Shown here piece after piece: positions 36,879 to 46,086 of a stretch of 64,000 bases of DNA (positions within the stretch are counted from its first letter, which is position 1; every line of letters starts with the position of its first letter). The notes under the pieces were generated by a model. It was not told the DNA's origin. It made no database searches and was given only the letters and a program-made list of their open reading frames with translations. Position numbers and translations under genes: made by a program. The DNA comes from CAYVTD01 sp964454445 (lineage in GTDB: Bacteria; Bacteroidota; Ignavibacteria; Kapaibacteriales; UBA2268): assembly GCA_964454445.1 (NCBI GenBank), contig CAYVTD010000005.1, forward strand, positions 1 through 64,000. Direction: 5' to 3'.

Positions 36879-38801
36879 ATGTGCGGCATAGCAGGAATAT
36901 TTAATATAGAAGGTAGTGGCAAGCAAAGCCATATAAACGAAACTATATTAAAATCAATGGGCGAAGTTATTGTCCATCGAGGACCGGATTCCGATGGGCA
37001 ATGGATTTCACCTGATTGCGATTGCGGTTTTTCTTTTAGAAGGCTTGCCATTATCGATCTGTCCGCAGCCGGCAACCAACCAATGCACAGCCCCGATGGT
37101 CGGTTTACTATTGTTTTTAACGGCGAAATTTATAATCATTTAGAAATCAGAAATCAATTAATTGCAAAGGGTTACAAATATAGATCTGGTACCGACACTG
37201 AAACAATTTTATATGGTTACTGCGAGTTTGGGCAAAAAATCCTTGAATTGCTTATTGGAATGTGGGCTTTTGCTATCTGGGATGAGGAGAAAAAAGAATT
37301 ATTTGCCGCCCGTGACAGGATTGGCGTCAAACCTTTTTATTTCACTCAAAAAAATGCTTTATTTGTCTTTGGCTCTGAAATAAAATCTATTTTAAAGCAT
37401 CCTGACATTTCTGCGCAACTTAACTTCGACGAGCTTCCGAACTATCTAAATTATGGAATGTCTAGCCGAAACGGATCACTCTTTAAAAATATCAAAAAGC
37501 TTCCTGCAGGGCATGCCTTGACTGTTAATCAAAATGACGGAATTTCTATAAAGCGCTATTGGATCCCAATTAAGCAAAATTTACAATACAGCACATTAAG
37601 CCAGAAAGAAACTCAGGAAGAAACGCTGCGCATCTTGAAAGTAGCTATTAAAGACCGAATGATGAGCGATGTTCCTTTTGGCGTTTTCTTGAGTGGCGGT
37701 ATCGATTCGAGCTTGAATGTCGCTTTTATGGCAGAATTAATGGACCGTCCTGTCGATACATATACCGTCGGATTTAAAGAGTTAGAGCAATATAATGAAC
37801 TGGAATATGCCAGGAAAGTTGCTAAAATCTTTAAAACCAACCATAACGAGATTTTGATTGACGACAAAGACGCTTTTCCCATTTTGCAAGATTTGACTTG
37901 GTTTGAAGACGAGCCAAATGCCGACCCTGTTTGTATTCCATTGTATTTTTTAAGCAAACTAACCCGCGACAGCGGAACGATTGTCATCCAAGTAGGCGAG
38001 GGTAGCGACGAACAATTCACAGGCTACAACTGGATGATGCGAGAATATAATTTTTATAATACTTATTGGAAATTCTTTGTTTCATTGCCACGTTATATAA
38101 GAATAGCTATATATCACCTGCTGAAATTGGGGTTAGAACCATTGGAATTGCTTCCGATACTCGAATATTTTCGCCGGGGGGCAATGGACGAAGAGCTTTA
38201 TTGGAGCGGTATGCCTATTTTTTCGCCTTCTTTCCAACAATTATTATATGCCAATAATAAAGATCACTTGACAGAGATTCCTGCTAAATATGCAAAATCA
38301 CTTCACGAAGAAGCTTTATCCTTCAAGCACGATGCCGATTATCTGCAAAGAATACTTTATGTCGAACTCCAAAACCGTCTGGCTGAGATTTTACTAATGC
38401 GAGTCGATAAAATTGGAATGGCTCACAGCATCGAAGCCAGAGTGCCTTTCTTAGACCACCGTTTAGTCGAGTTTACTGCTTCGCTCCGTCCTGAAATAAG
38501 AACTCCAGACCGCAAGACAACCAAATATGTTCTAAAAAAAGCTGTTGAAGGCATAATTCCAGATGAGATTATTTATCGGAAGAAACAGGGCTTTTGGGCG
38601 CCAGTCAACGAATGGCTCAGAAATCAATGGTATGATTATGCCCGGAACGAGATTTTTGATTCAATATTCGTAAAAGATGGTATTTTTAACAAAGAATATG
38701 TTGAAAAACTTTTTACTTCCCACAAATCAGCCAAGCGAAACTATGGCGTTCAGATTTTCTCGTTATTAAATTTGAGCTTATGGTATAAAAGATTTTTTTA
38801 A
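36879..38801 (+). CDS. asnB: Asparagine synthetase (glutamine-hydrolysing)
   Basis: Class II glutamine amidotransferase joined to an ATP-dependent synthetase domain. The N-terminal nucleophile is Cys2 (MCGIAGIF), with VHRGPDSDGQW and IVFNGEIYNH in the glutaminase half (1-200). The synthetase half has the PP-loop FLSGGIDSSLN near residue 270, GEGSDEQFTGY, and RVPFLDHRLVEF. The 640 residues fit the AsnB family. It could supply asparagine or amidate a surface sugar or peptide; the neighbouring polysaccharide genes make the latter worth considering. It starts 24 bases after the membrane-protein gene. Confidence 0.94.
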   Translation: MCGIAGIFNIEGSGKQSHINETILKSMGEVIVHRGPDSDGQWISPDCDCGFSFRRLAIIDLSAAGNQPMHSPDGRFTIVFNGEIYNHLEIRNQLIAKGYKYRSGTDTETILYGYCEFGQKILELLIGMWAFAIWDEEKKELFAARDRIGVKPFYFTQKNALFVFGSEIKSILKHPDISAQLNFDELPNYLNYGMSSRNGSLFKNIKKLPAGHALTVNQNDGISIKRYWIPIKQNLQYSTLSQKETQEETLRILKVAIKDRMMSDVPFGVFLSGGIDSSLNVAFMAELMDRPVDTYTVGFKELEQYNELEYARKVAKIFKTNHNEILIDDKDAFPILQDLTWFEDEPNADPVCIPLYFLSKLTRDSGTIVIQVGEGSDEQFTGYNWMMREYNFYNTYWKFFVSLPRYIRIAIYHLLKLGLEPLELLPILEYFRRGAMDEELYWSGMPIFSPSFQQLLYANNKDHLTEIPAKYAKSLHEEALSFKHDADYLQRILYVELQNRLAEILLMRVDKIGMAHSIEARVPFLDHRLVEFTASLRPEIRTPDRKTTKYVLKKAVEGIIPDEIIYRKKQGFWAPVNEWLRNQWYDYARNEIFDSIFVKDGIFNKEYVEKLFTSHKSAKRNYGVQIFSLLNLSLWYKRFF

Positions 38802-38816
38802 AGGACCACCATAACT

Positions 38817-38833
38817 TTGGCACTCATTTTGTA
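38817..38833 (+). promoter_or_regulatory. Sigma-54 (-24/-12) promoter of the flagellar operon
   Basis: The sequence TTGGCACTCATTTTGTA matches TTGGCAC-N5-TTGCA at all but one base: T replaces C in the -12 GC. GG and the -12 G are exactly 12 bases apart. It lies about 50 bases upstream of flgB, in the gap after asnB. A sigma-54 activator gene is present in the window. Confidence 0.6.
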
Positions 38834-38880
38834 AGAGACAGTGTGAGAAAAGTGAATTTAATTAACAAAAGGAGTGGCAA

Positions 38881-39306
38881 TTGCTCTATAGATACCATCT
38901 GTTCAAAGCAAGAATACCGTTGATGAATCGAGGGCTCGATGCTTATGCAGCAAGGCAGCTAACGATATCAAAGAATATTGCCAATTCAACTACGCCCCAC
39001 TATCGTCCCGAAAAAGTTCGCTTCGAAGAGAAGTTCCATGAGGCGATAATGGTGTCTAAAGGTGTCCAAAGTGATGAAATGCACATTCATATGGGCAGAC
39101 AAAACCCGAAAGATGTTGAGGGAGAAATCGAAAATGCCCCTGTCCCAAAGCACGAGATTTATTTTTCAGGGGAATCGCATGTGAATATCGACAAAGAGAT
39201 GTCCGAATTGGCAGAGAATCAGATTCGTTACCGTTTTGTGTCCAATTCGATGCGTGGTTATTTCGATCAAATGCTTTCCTCGGTTCGCGGAGTTTCGCTA
39301 AGATAA
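38881..39306 (+). CDS. flgB: Flagellar basal-body rod protein FlgB
   Basis: Proximal rod protein of the flagellum, crossing the periplasm. The conserved N-terminal helix is LMNRGLDAYAARQLTISKNIANSTTPHYRPEKVRFEE, and the C-terminal helix MSELAENQIRYRFVSNSMRGYFDQM packs against it. I use the TTG at 38881 (141 residues) because AAAGGAG lies seven bases before it and FlgB proteins normally have 12-15 residues ahead of the LxxGLDAYAxRQ motif; an ATG 14 codons in would remove these. First gene of the flagellar operon. Confidence 0.93.
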   Translation: MLYRYHLFKARIPLMNRGLDAYAARQLTISKNIANSTTPHYRPEKVRFEEKFHEAIMVSKGVQSDEMHIHMGRQNPKDVEGEIENAPVPKHEIYFSGESHVNIDKEMSELAENQIRYRFVSNSMRGYFDQMLSSVRGVSLR

Positions 39307-39394
39307 TTATTTTATAATGAGTTAGTAATTTACGTAAAATTACCTATTTCGTTGGAATTAGAAAGAAATTAATTTATAAATAGAAATTTGACAA

Positions 39395-39880
39395 ATGGCA
39401 GAAAACATTTTTGCTTCGTTTGACATAAGCGGTCAAGGTATGAGCGTACAGAGGATGCGACTCAGCGCAACGGCAAGAAATATTGCCAACGCGAATACGA
39501 CATCTGACGAAAATGGCGTGCCTTACCAAAGAGAAGTTGTAATAGTAAGGGCAATACCTGGTAGTCCATTCCACGACGAGATGGACAATCTGATTTCTTT
39601 GAAAAAAACGCATCAGGCGCATGCCCCGACAACGCAGAATGGCAATTATCCGCCAGACAATAGTGTTTTGAAGGCGATAACAGCCCGCGACAACTCGGCT
39701 CCGCGTCTTGTTTACGATCCGTCGCATCCCGATGCTGACGAAAACGGTTATGTACTTTATCCTAACATTAATATTGTTACGGAAATGGTCGAGATGATTA
39801 GCGCCCAGCGTGCGTTTCAAGCAAATGCTAGTGTTGTTGATGCAGCGAAAAACATAGCAAGGGATTCGCTGCAAATATAA
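39395..39880 (+). CDS. flgC: Flagellar basal-body rod protein FlgC
   Basis: Second proximal rod protein. The N-terminus (FASFDISGQGMSVQRMRLSATARNIANANT) and C-terminus (NINIVTEMVEMISAQRAFQANASVVDAAKNIA) are the paired helices typical of FlgC, with VPYQREVVIVRA and the DPSHPDADENGYVLYPN loop between them. The 161 residues are normal. It lies 88 bases after flgB. A long ORF on the opposite strand is only its shadow. Confidence 0.95.
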   Translation: MAENIFASFDISGQGMSVQRMRLSATARNIANANTTSDENGVPYQREVVIVRAIPGSPFHDEMDNLISLKKTHQAHAPTTQNGNYPPDNSVLKAITARDNSAPRLVYDPSHPDADENGYVLYPNINIVTEMVEMISAQRAFQANASVVDAAKNIARDSLQI

Positions 39881-40054
39881 ATTTATGAATAAAATAAACT
39901 ATGAAAGGTTACTTTGCGGCATTTGACTGCCAAAAAGTAGATATATAGCCAATAAATAATTACTGTGGTTGCTGAAATAACAGAAATTGTAAAAAAAGAG
40001 TTTTTTTTGAACAATATTGAATAAAAAATTACATAATAAATAACAGAGGAATTT

Positions 40055-40351
40055 ATGAGAATCCCAGCGATAAACGCTTACACGGACCCACTTGTAAATC
40101 GTACAACAGACAGAATAAAGCCGTTTGAAATTGCTTCAAAAGAATTGAACGCCGGAAATAACGGGTTGCCCGACATAAAATTTAATGCACAAAATCTAAA
40201 AGACCTGGTTACTCCAAACGAGCGCGATTTTTTTATAAAAATGTTCCCTGAAAACTCTGCCCAGCTCGAAAATCACGTTCTTTTCAACAGAAACGGGAAA
40301 TTGCAAGCTGTAAGTCCCGAAAAAGGGCTTATTGTGGACGGCAGAGTGTAA
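40055..40351 (+). CDS. Uncharacterised flagellar-operon protein (98 aa)
   Basis: A small protein between flgC and fliE that I cannot name. It has no signal peptide, membrane helix or cysteine. The N-terminal third is polar; the second half contains VTPNERDFFIKMFPENSAQLENHVLFNRNGK, an amphipathic stretch with a helical hairpin look. AGAGGAA precedes its ATG. Neither spacing nor size fits FliE, FliJ, FlgD or FlgJ. Its place in the rod/MS-ring operon suggests a basal-body or chaperone role specific to this lineage; this is inference. Confidence 0.75.
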   Translation: MRIPAINAYTDPLVNRTTDRIKPFEIASKELNAGNNGLPDIKFNAQNLKDLVTPNERDFFIKMFPENSAQLENHVLFNRNGKLQAVSPEKGLIVDGRV

Positions 40352-40423
40352 TTTTTTTTGAAAGATATAAATAAATACTATCGATTTTACATGATGTATT
40401 AATATTCCTGAAAGGATTCAGCG

Positions 40424-40732
40424 ATGATTGTAAACGAACTAAGCCCATCGAAACCATATTTGCCTGTTTTGCAGCAACAAAGCCAAGAACTTGACTTTTT
40501 AAAACCGGAAAGTAATACTTTCGCTGGCACAATAAAAGAATTCATCAGCGATACCAATAATTTGCAACTCGAATCTGCCGAACTAACAGAAAGATTTATT
40601 AAAGGCGAACCTGTTGAGCTCCATGATGTGATGATTGCTTCGGAAAAAGCGAAAACAACCTTTAATCTTTTACTCGAACTAAGGAATAAGTTCACTGATA
40701 TGTATCGTGAAGTTATGCGCATTCAGGTATAA
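40424..40732 (+). CDS. fliE: Flagellar hook-basal body complex protein FliE
   Basis: FliE joins the MS ring to the rod. The diagnostic C-terminal half is present: LTERFIKGEPVELHDVMIASEKAKTTFNLLLELRNKFTDMYREVMRIQV. The N-terminal half is variable, as usual. The 102 residues match the family. It precedes fliF by 90 bases; CTGAAAGGA lies upstream of the ATG. Confidence 0.94.
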   Translation: MIVNELSPSKPYLPVLQQQSQELDFLKPESNTFAGTIKEFISDTNNLQLESAELTERFIKGEPVELHDVMIASEKAKTTFNLLLELRNKFTDMYREVMRIQV

Positions 40733-40822
40733 ATAATTTTTATATGTTTCGTTAATTTATTTAGGTAATATTTTTAATTATAATGATTATACCCCGTAAC
40801 GAAAAAGTTATTAACAAAAAAT

Positions 40823-42598
40823 ATGAAAACTAAAGACAGCATTGAAAGAGCAGATTTTTTCACACAAGCTAAGAATTTTACAACTGGATTGAAACCCGTT
40901 CAGAGGATAATAATCGGCTCGATAGCGGCTTTAGCCTTGTTTGGAATATATTTAATAATTAGTAGTGCTTCAAAGCCTGAAGAAAAGGCAGTTTTGTTTA
41001 CTTCTCTTGAGGAAAAAGATGCAGGCAAGATTGTCGAATCGCTCAAAGAAAAGCAGATTGATTATGAGCTTAACGATGGCGGCAGCACGATACTGGTAAA
41101 CAAGGAAGATGTTTACAATACTCGCCTCTCGCTTGCCAACGAAGGATTACCCGAATCGGGTGTGGTTGGTTACGAGCTTTTTGACAAGGCAAATCTTGGA
41201 ATGTCCGAGTTTGTTCAAAAGCTTAACTATCAGCGAGCTCTCGAGGGCGAACTTGCCCGCACGATTGGTTCGCTTGATGAGATTAAAAAAGCAAGGGTTC
41301 ACCTGGTTATTCCGCAAAATGCATTGTTTGAAAAAGATCAGAAGGAGCCTACTTCTTCGGTTACTCTACATTTTAAAACAGGGAGAAGTTTAAGCAAAGT
41401 CAGCATCGAAGGCATACAAAATCTTGTGGCGAGCAGCATAGAAGGTATGCAAGTCAATGCCGTTCGGGTAATCGATTCTCGCGGTAAATTGCTTTCCCAG
41501 CTGCCAATGGACGAGAATTCTGTTGCCGGGCTAACAGACAAGCAACACGAGCAACAACGCCAATTCGAGCAATATCTTGCCTCGAAAGTGCAATCAATTC
41601 TAGATGGCGTCCTAGGCGTTGGCAACAACGAAGTGAGAATAAATGCCGAACTCGACTTTACACAACGTCAAAGAACAATCACTGATTACGATCCGGAACG
41701 ATCAGTTGTTCGAAGCGAGCAAAACATAGCTGAAGATATGAAATCAACAGATTCTTTGAGCTATCCTGCGGTGAATATGGACAAAAAATCGTCGAATGTT
41801 ATATCAAATTATGAGATTACTAAAGCAGTCGAGCAAATAACAGAAGGCGTAGGCAATATCAAACGTCTTTCCATTGCTTGTCTGATTAATGGTACGTACA
41901 AGCTGGTAGAAAACGAAAAAGGGAAAAACTTGCAGTACATACCTCGCCCCGAAGAAGAAATGCAGAAACTTACTGAAATAGTTAAAAACTCCGTTGGTTA
42001 CGATCCCAGCCGTAACGACCAGATTTCTGTATTAAATGTTCCTTTCGATACCGATATGAAGGAGGATTTGCTGAAAGAAATAGACACAGCGCCTTGGTAT
42101 TACGAGCCGGACAATATGAAGCTATTTATGCTTATGGCTATTATGATTATAACGTTTTTCTTGCTATATCGACTTTTACAGTCCAAGCAGATTAAAGACA
42201 AGATAAGAATAGCTATGGGGTTACCAGAAAAAATTGAAATAGAAGAAGAAGAGGAAGAAGAATTGCTCGAGGATGTGGATCTTTTCGACGAAGATGAGCT
42301 TTTGCTCTTGCCTGCTGATATGCCTGAGCAGCTCTTGCTCGAAGGTGAAAAAGAATTGCAACCCGAAGAAGATTTAGAAGACGAAGACGAAGGTGTCGAC
42401 AGGGAATCGCTAGCTGAAAGAGCCCGCGCAGCGCTTGAAGATACCGAATTTATAGAAGATATGAGCGAAGAGGCATTGATGAAGCTCGAAATGAAAAATA
42501 AAGTCGAAGAATTTGTCGAGCATCAAACTCAAGATGCTGTTCGTCTTGTAAGAATGTTTGTCGCTCAAGATCAAGAAGAACGAGAGTTTCGTTATTAA
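40823..42598 (+). CDS. fliF: Flagellar MS-ring protein FliF
   Basis: Inner-membrane ring on which the flagellum is built. The first membrane helix is near residues 30-50 and the second near 432-452 (LFMLMAIMIITFFLLYRLL). Between them lie the YscJ-like ring-building motifs (LFTSLEEKDAGKIVESLKEKQIDYEL; GMSEFVQKLNYQRALEGELARTI; VHLVIPQ). The cytoplasmic tail contains an acidic stretch (about 475-530, Glu/Asp/Leu-rich) before the FliG-binding end, making the protein 591 residues, slightly longer than most. It is followed by fliG after 65 bases. Confidence 0.96.
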   Translation: MKTKDSIERADFFTQAKNFTTGLKPVQRIIIGSIAALALFGIYLIISSASKPEEKAVLFTSLEEKDAGKIVESLKEKQIDYELNDGGSTILVNKEDVYNTRLSLANEGLPESGVVGYELFDKANLGMSEFVQKLNYQRALEGELARTIGSLDEIKKARVHLVIPQNALFEKDQKEPTSSVTLHFKTGRSLSKVSIEGIQNLVASSIEGMQVNAVRVIDSRGKLLSQLPMDENSVAGLTDKQHEQQRQFEQYLASKVQSILDGVLGVGNNEVRINAELDFTQRQRTITDYDPERSVVRSEQNIAEDMKSTDSLSYPAVNMDKKSSNVISNYEITKAVEQITEGVGNIKRLSIACLINGTYKLVENEKGKNLQYIPRPEEEMQKLTEIVKNSVGYDPSRNDQISVLNVPFDTDMKEDLLKEIDTAPWYYEPDNMKLFMLMAIMIITFFLLYRLLQSKQIKDKIRIAMGLPEKIEIEEEEEEELLEDVDLFDEDELLLLPADMPEQLLLEGEKELQPEEDLEDEDEGVDRESLAERARAALEDTEFIEDMSEEALMKLEMKNKVEEFVEHQTQDAVRLVRMFVAQDQEEREFRY

Positions 42599-42663
42599 AA
42601 GACATATATTTTGTTGTTAAACAAATTGTTTTATTTGAAAAAGTTAATAAACGAAGTAGAATT

Positions 42664-43689
42664 ATGAAATCAACACAGATACAATCGATTCAGCAGCTAA
42701 CTGGAAAGCAGAAAGCAGCAGTTCTACTTATGACGCTCGACGTCGATGTTGCTTCTAAAGTATTCAAAGAAATGGATATGAAAGAAGTCGAGCAGATAGC
42801 AGTCGAAATCACAAGCTTGCGTGATTTGCCCGCCACTGTGGTCGAAGATGTCATTGAAGAATTCTATCAATTGATGACAGCACAGAGTTTTATGATCGAG
42901 GGAGGCCTCGAATACGCTCAAGTGCTACTCGAAAAAAGTTATGGTCTGGAAAAGGCGAGGGAAATAATTGAAAAAATCCGTGTTCTTACCACAGTGCGTG
43001 GTTTCAATATTTTAAAAAAATCAGATCCTCAGCAATTAGCCAGCTTTTTATCGAAAGAGCATCCTCAGACAATCGCACTCATCTTATCTCATCTGCCTCC
43101 CGACCAATCTGCTGAGGTTTTGCAAGAGTTTTCCGACAAATTGCGAGCCGAGACTGTAACAAGAATTGCAAAAATTGGAAAAGTGTCTCCTCAACTTGTT
43201 TCGCAGGTCGAGCATGTCGTTGACCAGATTGCCGAGTCCACCCTGTCGCAAAATCTTGCCAAGCAAGGAGGTGCGCAACTTGTTGCAAACATCCTGAATA
43301 AAAGCAATAATGCTATTGCCAAGACCATGCTCGAAAGCATCGAAGAAAAGGATTATCAGCTTGCAATTGATATAAAGCGTCTGATGTTCCTCTTCGAAGA
43401 TATTGTCCTCATCGACGACAAAGGGATTCAAAGGATACTTCGCGATGTCGATAAGCGCGACCTGGCTCTTTCGCTCAAAGTGTCCGACGATAAAATCAAG
43501 GCAAAAATATTTAAAAATATGTCTGAACGTGCCGCTGCTGTGGTTAAGGAAGAACTCGAGTTTATGGGCCCTGTCAAACTAAAGGAAGTGGAAGGTGCCC
43601 AAATGCGGATTGTCGATGTTATCAAACAGTTGGAAGAAGAGGAAGAAATTGTTGTCGGCGGTAGAGGCAAAGAGGATGTTTTTGTTTAA
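42664..43689 (+). CDS. fliG: Flagellar motor switch protein FliG
   Basis: Rotor component that contacts the stator and, through FliM, responds to CheY-P. Typical segments are GKQKAAVLLMTLDVDVASKVFKEMD, EHPQTIALILSHLPPDQSAEVL, and the C-terminal torque helix region with DDKGIQRILRDVDKRDLALSLK. The protein ends in acidic and glycine residues. The 341 residues are normal. Downstream of it is fliH, with a 36-base gap. Confidence 0.97.
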   Translation: MKSTQIQSIQQLTGKQKAAVLLMTLDVDVASKVFKEMDMKEVEQIAVEITSLRDLPATVVEDVIEEFYQLMTAQSFMIEGGLEYAQVLLEKSYGLEKAREIIEKIRVLTTVRGFNILKKSDPQQLASFLSKEHPQTIALILSHLPPDQSAEVLQEFSDKLRAETVTRIAKIGKVSPQLVSQVEHVVDQIAESTLSQNLAKQGGAQLVANILNKSNNAIAKTMLESIEEKDYQLAIDIKRLMFLFEDIVLIDDKGIQRILRDVDKRDLALSLKVSDDKIKAKIFKNMSERAAAVVKEELEFMGPVKLKEVEGAQMRIVDVIKQLEEEEEIVVGGRGKEDVFV

Positions 43690-43725
43690 TATTATGTCGA
43701 ATATTCTTTTATCAGGAACCAAGCT

Positions 43726-44724
43726 ATGAGCAGAGTAAAACTGACTATCAATTCGCCTCTTCGCAAAGTCAGGATTATCAAGGGCACAGATATCGAGTCC
43801 CTGCCAAGTGAAGGTCCACTGCCTTTTTTCCGGGAAAAATCTGATTCTATACGAGGCAGAAAGCAAGATAAAGCATTCAAGGATTTGTTTGCTGATGAAG
43901 ATATTGAACTTCAAAATAAAAGTGAGACATCTGCAGATATCGACATTAGCCAATATATCAATGACCTTGATATGCATAGTATAATAACTGAAGAGCCTGC
44001 TCAGCGAGATGAGCCTGTTCTTGTTGAGAATCCTGTCTTTTCCCAAGCATTTAGCTTTAGCAATATTGAAAAGCCAATACTCATAGATACTTCCAATATT
44101 CGTGAAGAATCAATTTCTATTAGCGAAGCAAAACAGAGAATTCAAGAAGCTTATGACAAGGGCTTCGTTGATGGGAAAGAGGTTACAGGCAGCACTTTTT
44201 TAGAAGATATCAATAAATATCAACAATGGATACGTAATTTTGACAATATCAACAATGATTTACGTATTCAATATTCTCGTGAGCTCGGATTGTTGGAAGA
44301 AGCGGTGTCAAAACTTGCCATTATTGTTGCAGAACATATATTAAATTATGAGGTTTCTATTAATGCCGACATTGTCATTCAGCAACTAAGTAAAGCTATT
44401 TCCGAGCTTGACAATGAAATTTTGATGAAAATCCATCTCCATCCTGAAAACGTCGAGGCACTCGAAAAGGTAAAAAGTTCTTTGGTCGATGACCCATCAA
44501 GGATACAAAATCTTACAATTGTGCAAGACGAAAAGGTCGGAAGAGGTGGATGTATCTTGGAAACTAATGCAGGTATTATCGATGCCCGTATCTCTACACA
44601 ATTACATAAAATTAGCGATGCATTATCAAGTTCTCGAAAGCCAGAAATCAATAGCGAGGCAGATTTCGACGAATACAATCAAACAATACAAGAAAACGAA
44701 TCATTCGATAATGTCGGGGATTAA
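43726..44724 (+). CDS. fliH: Flagellar assembly protein FliH
   Basis: Cytoplasmic regulator that tethers the ATPase FliI to the export gate. The C-terminal half resembles FliH: a helical region (AKQRIQEAYDKGF, then ELGLLEEAVSKLAIIVAEHILNYE) and LHPENVEALEKVKSSLV, then KVGRGGCILETNAGIIDARISTQLHKI, shared with YscL/V-ATPase E subunits. The N-terminal 150 residues are poorly conserved. The stop is six bases before the fliI ATG. The 332 residues are on the long side for FliH. Confidence 0.88.
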   Translation: MSRVKLTINSPLRKVRIIKGTDIESLPSEGPLPFFREKSDSIRGRKQDKAFKDLFADEDIELQNKSETSADIDISQYINDLDMHSIITEEPAQRDEPVLVENPVFSQAFSFSNIEKPILIDTSNIREESISISEAKQRIQEAYDKGFVDGKEVTGSTFLEDINKYQQWIRNFDNINNDLRIQYSRELGLLEEAVSKLAIIVAEHILNYEVSINADIVIQQLSKAISELDNEILMKIHLHPENVEALEKVKSSLVDDPSRIQNLTIVQDEKVGRGGCILETNAGIIDARISTQLHKISDALSSSRKPEINSEADFDEYNQTIQENESFDNVGD

Positions 44725-44730
44725 AAAAAG

Positions 44731-46050
44731 ATGCAGGAGCCAGACATCATTGTAAGCAATTACAAATCAATAATTAACCGGACAAACACCCTGAATAAAA
44801 TCGGGAGAATCACTAAAGTTGTCGGGCTTGTCATCGAAAGTGAAGGACCGAAAGCATCTATTAATGAGATTTGCACACTCAGGACAAAAACAGGAAAAGA
44901 AATAGCGAAAGCAGAAATCGTTGGTTTTAAAGACGGGAGATTACTTTCTATGGCTCTCGGCGATATTTCTGATATTTCTCCTGGAATGGAAATAATTGCA
45001 ACAGGCACTAATCTCGAGATAAGCGTCAGCGATAAACTGCTGTCAAGAGTTTTAGATGGCTTAGGAAACCCAATAGACGGAAAAAAAGCGCTTCCAACAT
45101 TCAATTACCGCTCAATATATGCCTATCCGCCTAATCCATTAACACGGCAGCGCATTAGCGAGCCAATCGTAACTGGTATCAGGGCTATTGATGGTATGTT
45201 ATCACATGGCAAAGGGCAGAGAATAGGCATTTTTTCTGGTTCTGGAGTCGGCAAATCTACTTTACTCGGAATGATTGCACGCAATACCTCAGCCGACGTT
45301 AATGTTATTGCGCTTATAGGTGAACGCGGAAGGGAAGTCAGAGAGTTCATAGAGAAAGATTTGCAAGAAAGGGGCTTGGAGCGATCGGTTCTTATCGTTG
45401 CAACTAGTGATCAACCCCCTTTGGTTCGCGTCAAAGCCGCTCTGACCGCCACCACTATCGCTGAATTTTATCGCGATAAAGGACTTGACGTTATGCTTAT
45501 GATGGATTCTGCCACACGACTTGCCATGGCTCAACGTGAAATTGGCTTAAGCATAGGCGAACCGCCAACAGCTAAAGGCTATACACCGAGCGTTTTTTCT
45601 TTAATGCAAAAAACGATGGAACGATCAGGAACATCAGACAAAGGCTCGATTACGGGTCTATACACTGTTCTTGTTGAGGGCGACGATATGAACGAACCAA
45701 TCTCCGATGCCGCGCGTGGTATTCTTGACGGTCACGTCGTCTTAGCTCGAAAACTTGCTACCAATGGCCACTACCCCGCAATCGATGTCCTCGAAAGTGT
45801 TAGTCGTGTCAGAAGAGATGTTATCTCTGAAGAACATTACAAAGTTAGTATGGAAATCCAGCAATTAATCGCCGAATATCGCAATGCCGAAGACCTGATT
45901 AGCGTCGGAGCCTACCAAAAAGGATCAAATCCCAAAATCGACCTTGCAATAGCATTAAATGATAAAATTAATCGCTTTCTCAAGCAAGATATTTACGAAT
46001 CATCAAGCTTTGAAGACACTTTGGAAAGCTTGAAAGGTATTCTGAAGTAA
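44731..46050 (+). CDS. fliI: Flagellum-specific ATPase FliI
   Basis: Hexameric ATPase energising the flagellar export apparatus, related to F1-ATPase beta. Walker A is FSGSGVGKSTLLGM, the arginine-rich IALIGERGREVREF follows, then MLMMDSATRLAMAQREIGLSIGEPPTAKGYTPSVF and EGDDMNEPISDAARGILDGHVVL. The 439 residues are full length. It is the last flagellar gene here: no fliJ follows; instead there is a palindromic element and a lipoprotein gene. Confidence 0.96.
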   Translation: MQEPDIIVSNYKSIINRTNTLNKIGRITKVVGLVIESEGPKASINEICTLRTKTGKEIAKAEIVGFKDGRLLSMALGDISDISPGMEIIATGTNLEISVSDKLLSRVLDGLGNPIDGKKALPTFNYRSIYAYPPNPLTRQRISEPIVTGIRAIDGMLSHGKGQRIGIFSGSGVGKSTLLGMIARNTSADVNVIALIGERGREVREFIEKDLQERGLERSVLIVATSDQPPLVRVKAALTATTIAEFYRDKGLDVMLMMDSATRLAMAQREIGLSIGEPPTAKGYTPSVFSLMQKTMERSGTSDKGSITGLYTVLVEGDDMNEPISDAARGILDGHVVLARKLATNGHYPAIDVLESVSRVRRDVISEEHYKVSMEIQQLIAEYRNAEDLISVGAYQKGSNPKIDLAIALNDKINRFLKQDIYESSSFEDTLESLKGILK

Positions 46051-46086
46051 ATCGGTAATGGGTGATTTTTTAAATAGTTTAGCTTT

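Noticed and set aside
39374..39874. Long ORF of 166 codons on the minus strand over flgC
   Set aside because: It mirrors flgC exactly in another frame, is Arg/Cys/His-rich without family resemblance, and flgC itself is unmistakable.
39905..39945. Second sigma-54-like site between flgC and the unnamed gene
   Set aside because: GG and GC are 11 bases apart instead of 12 and the flanking bases do not match; the stretch is better seen as a weak hairpin.
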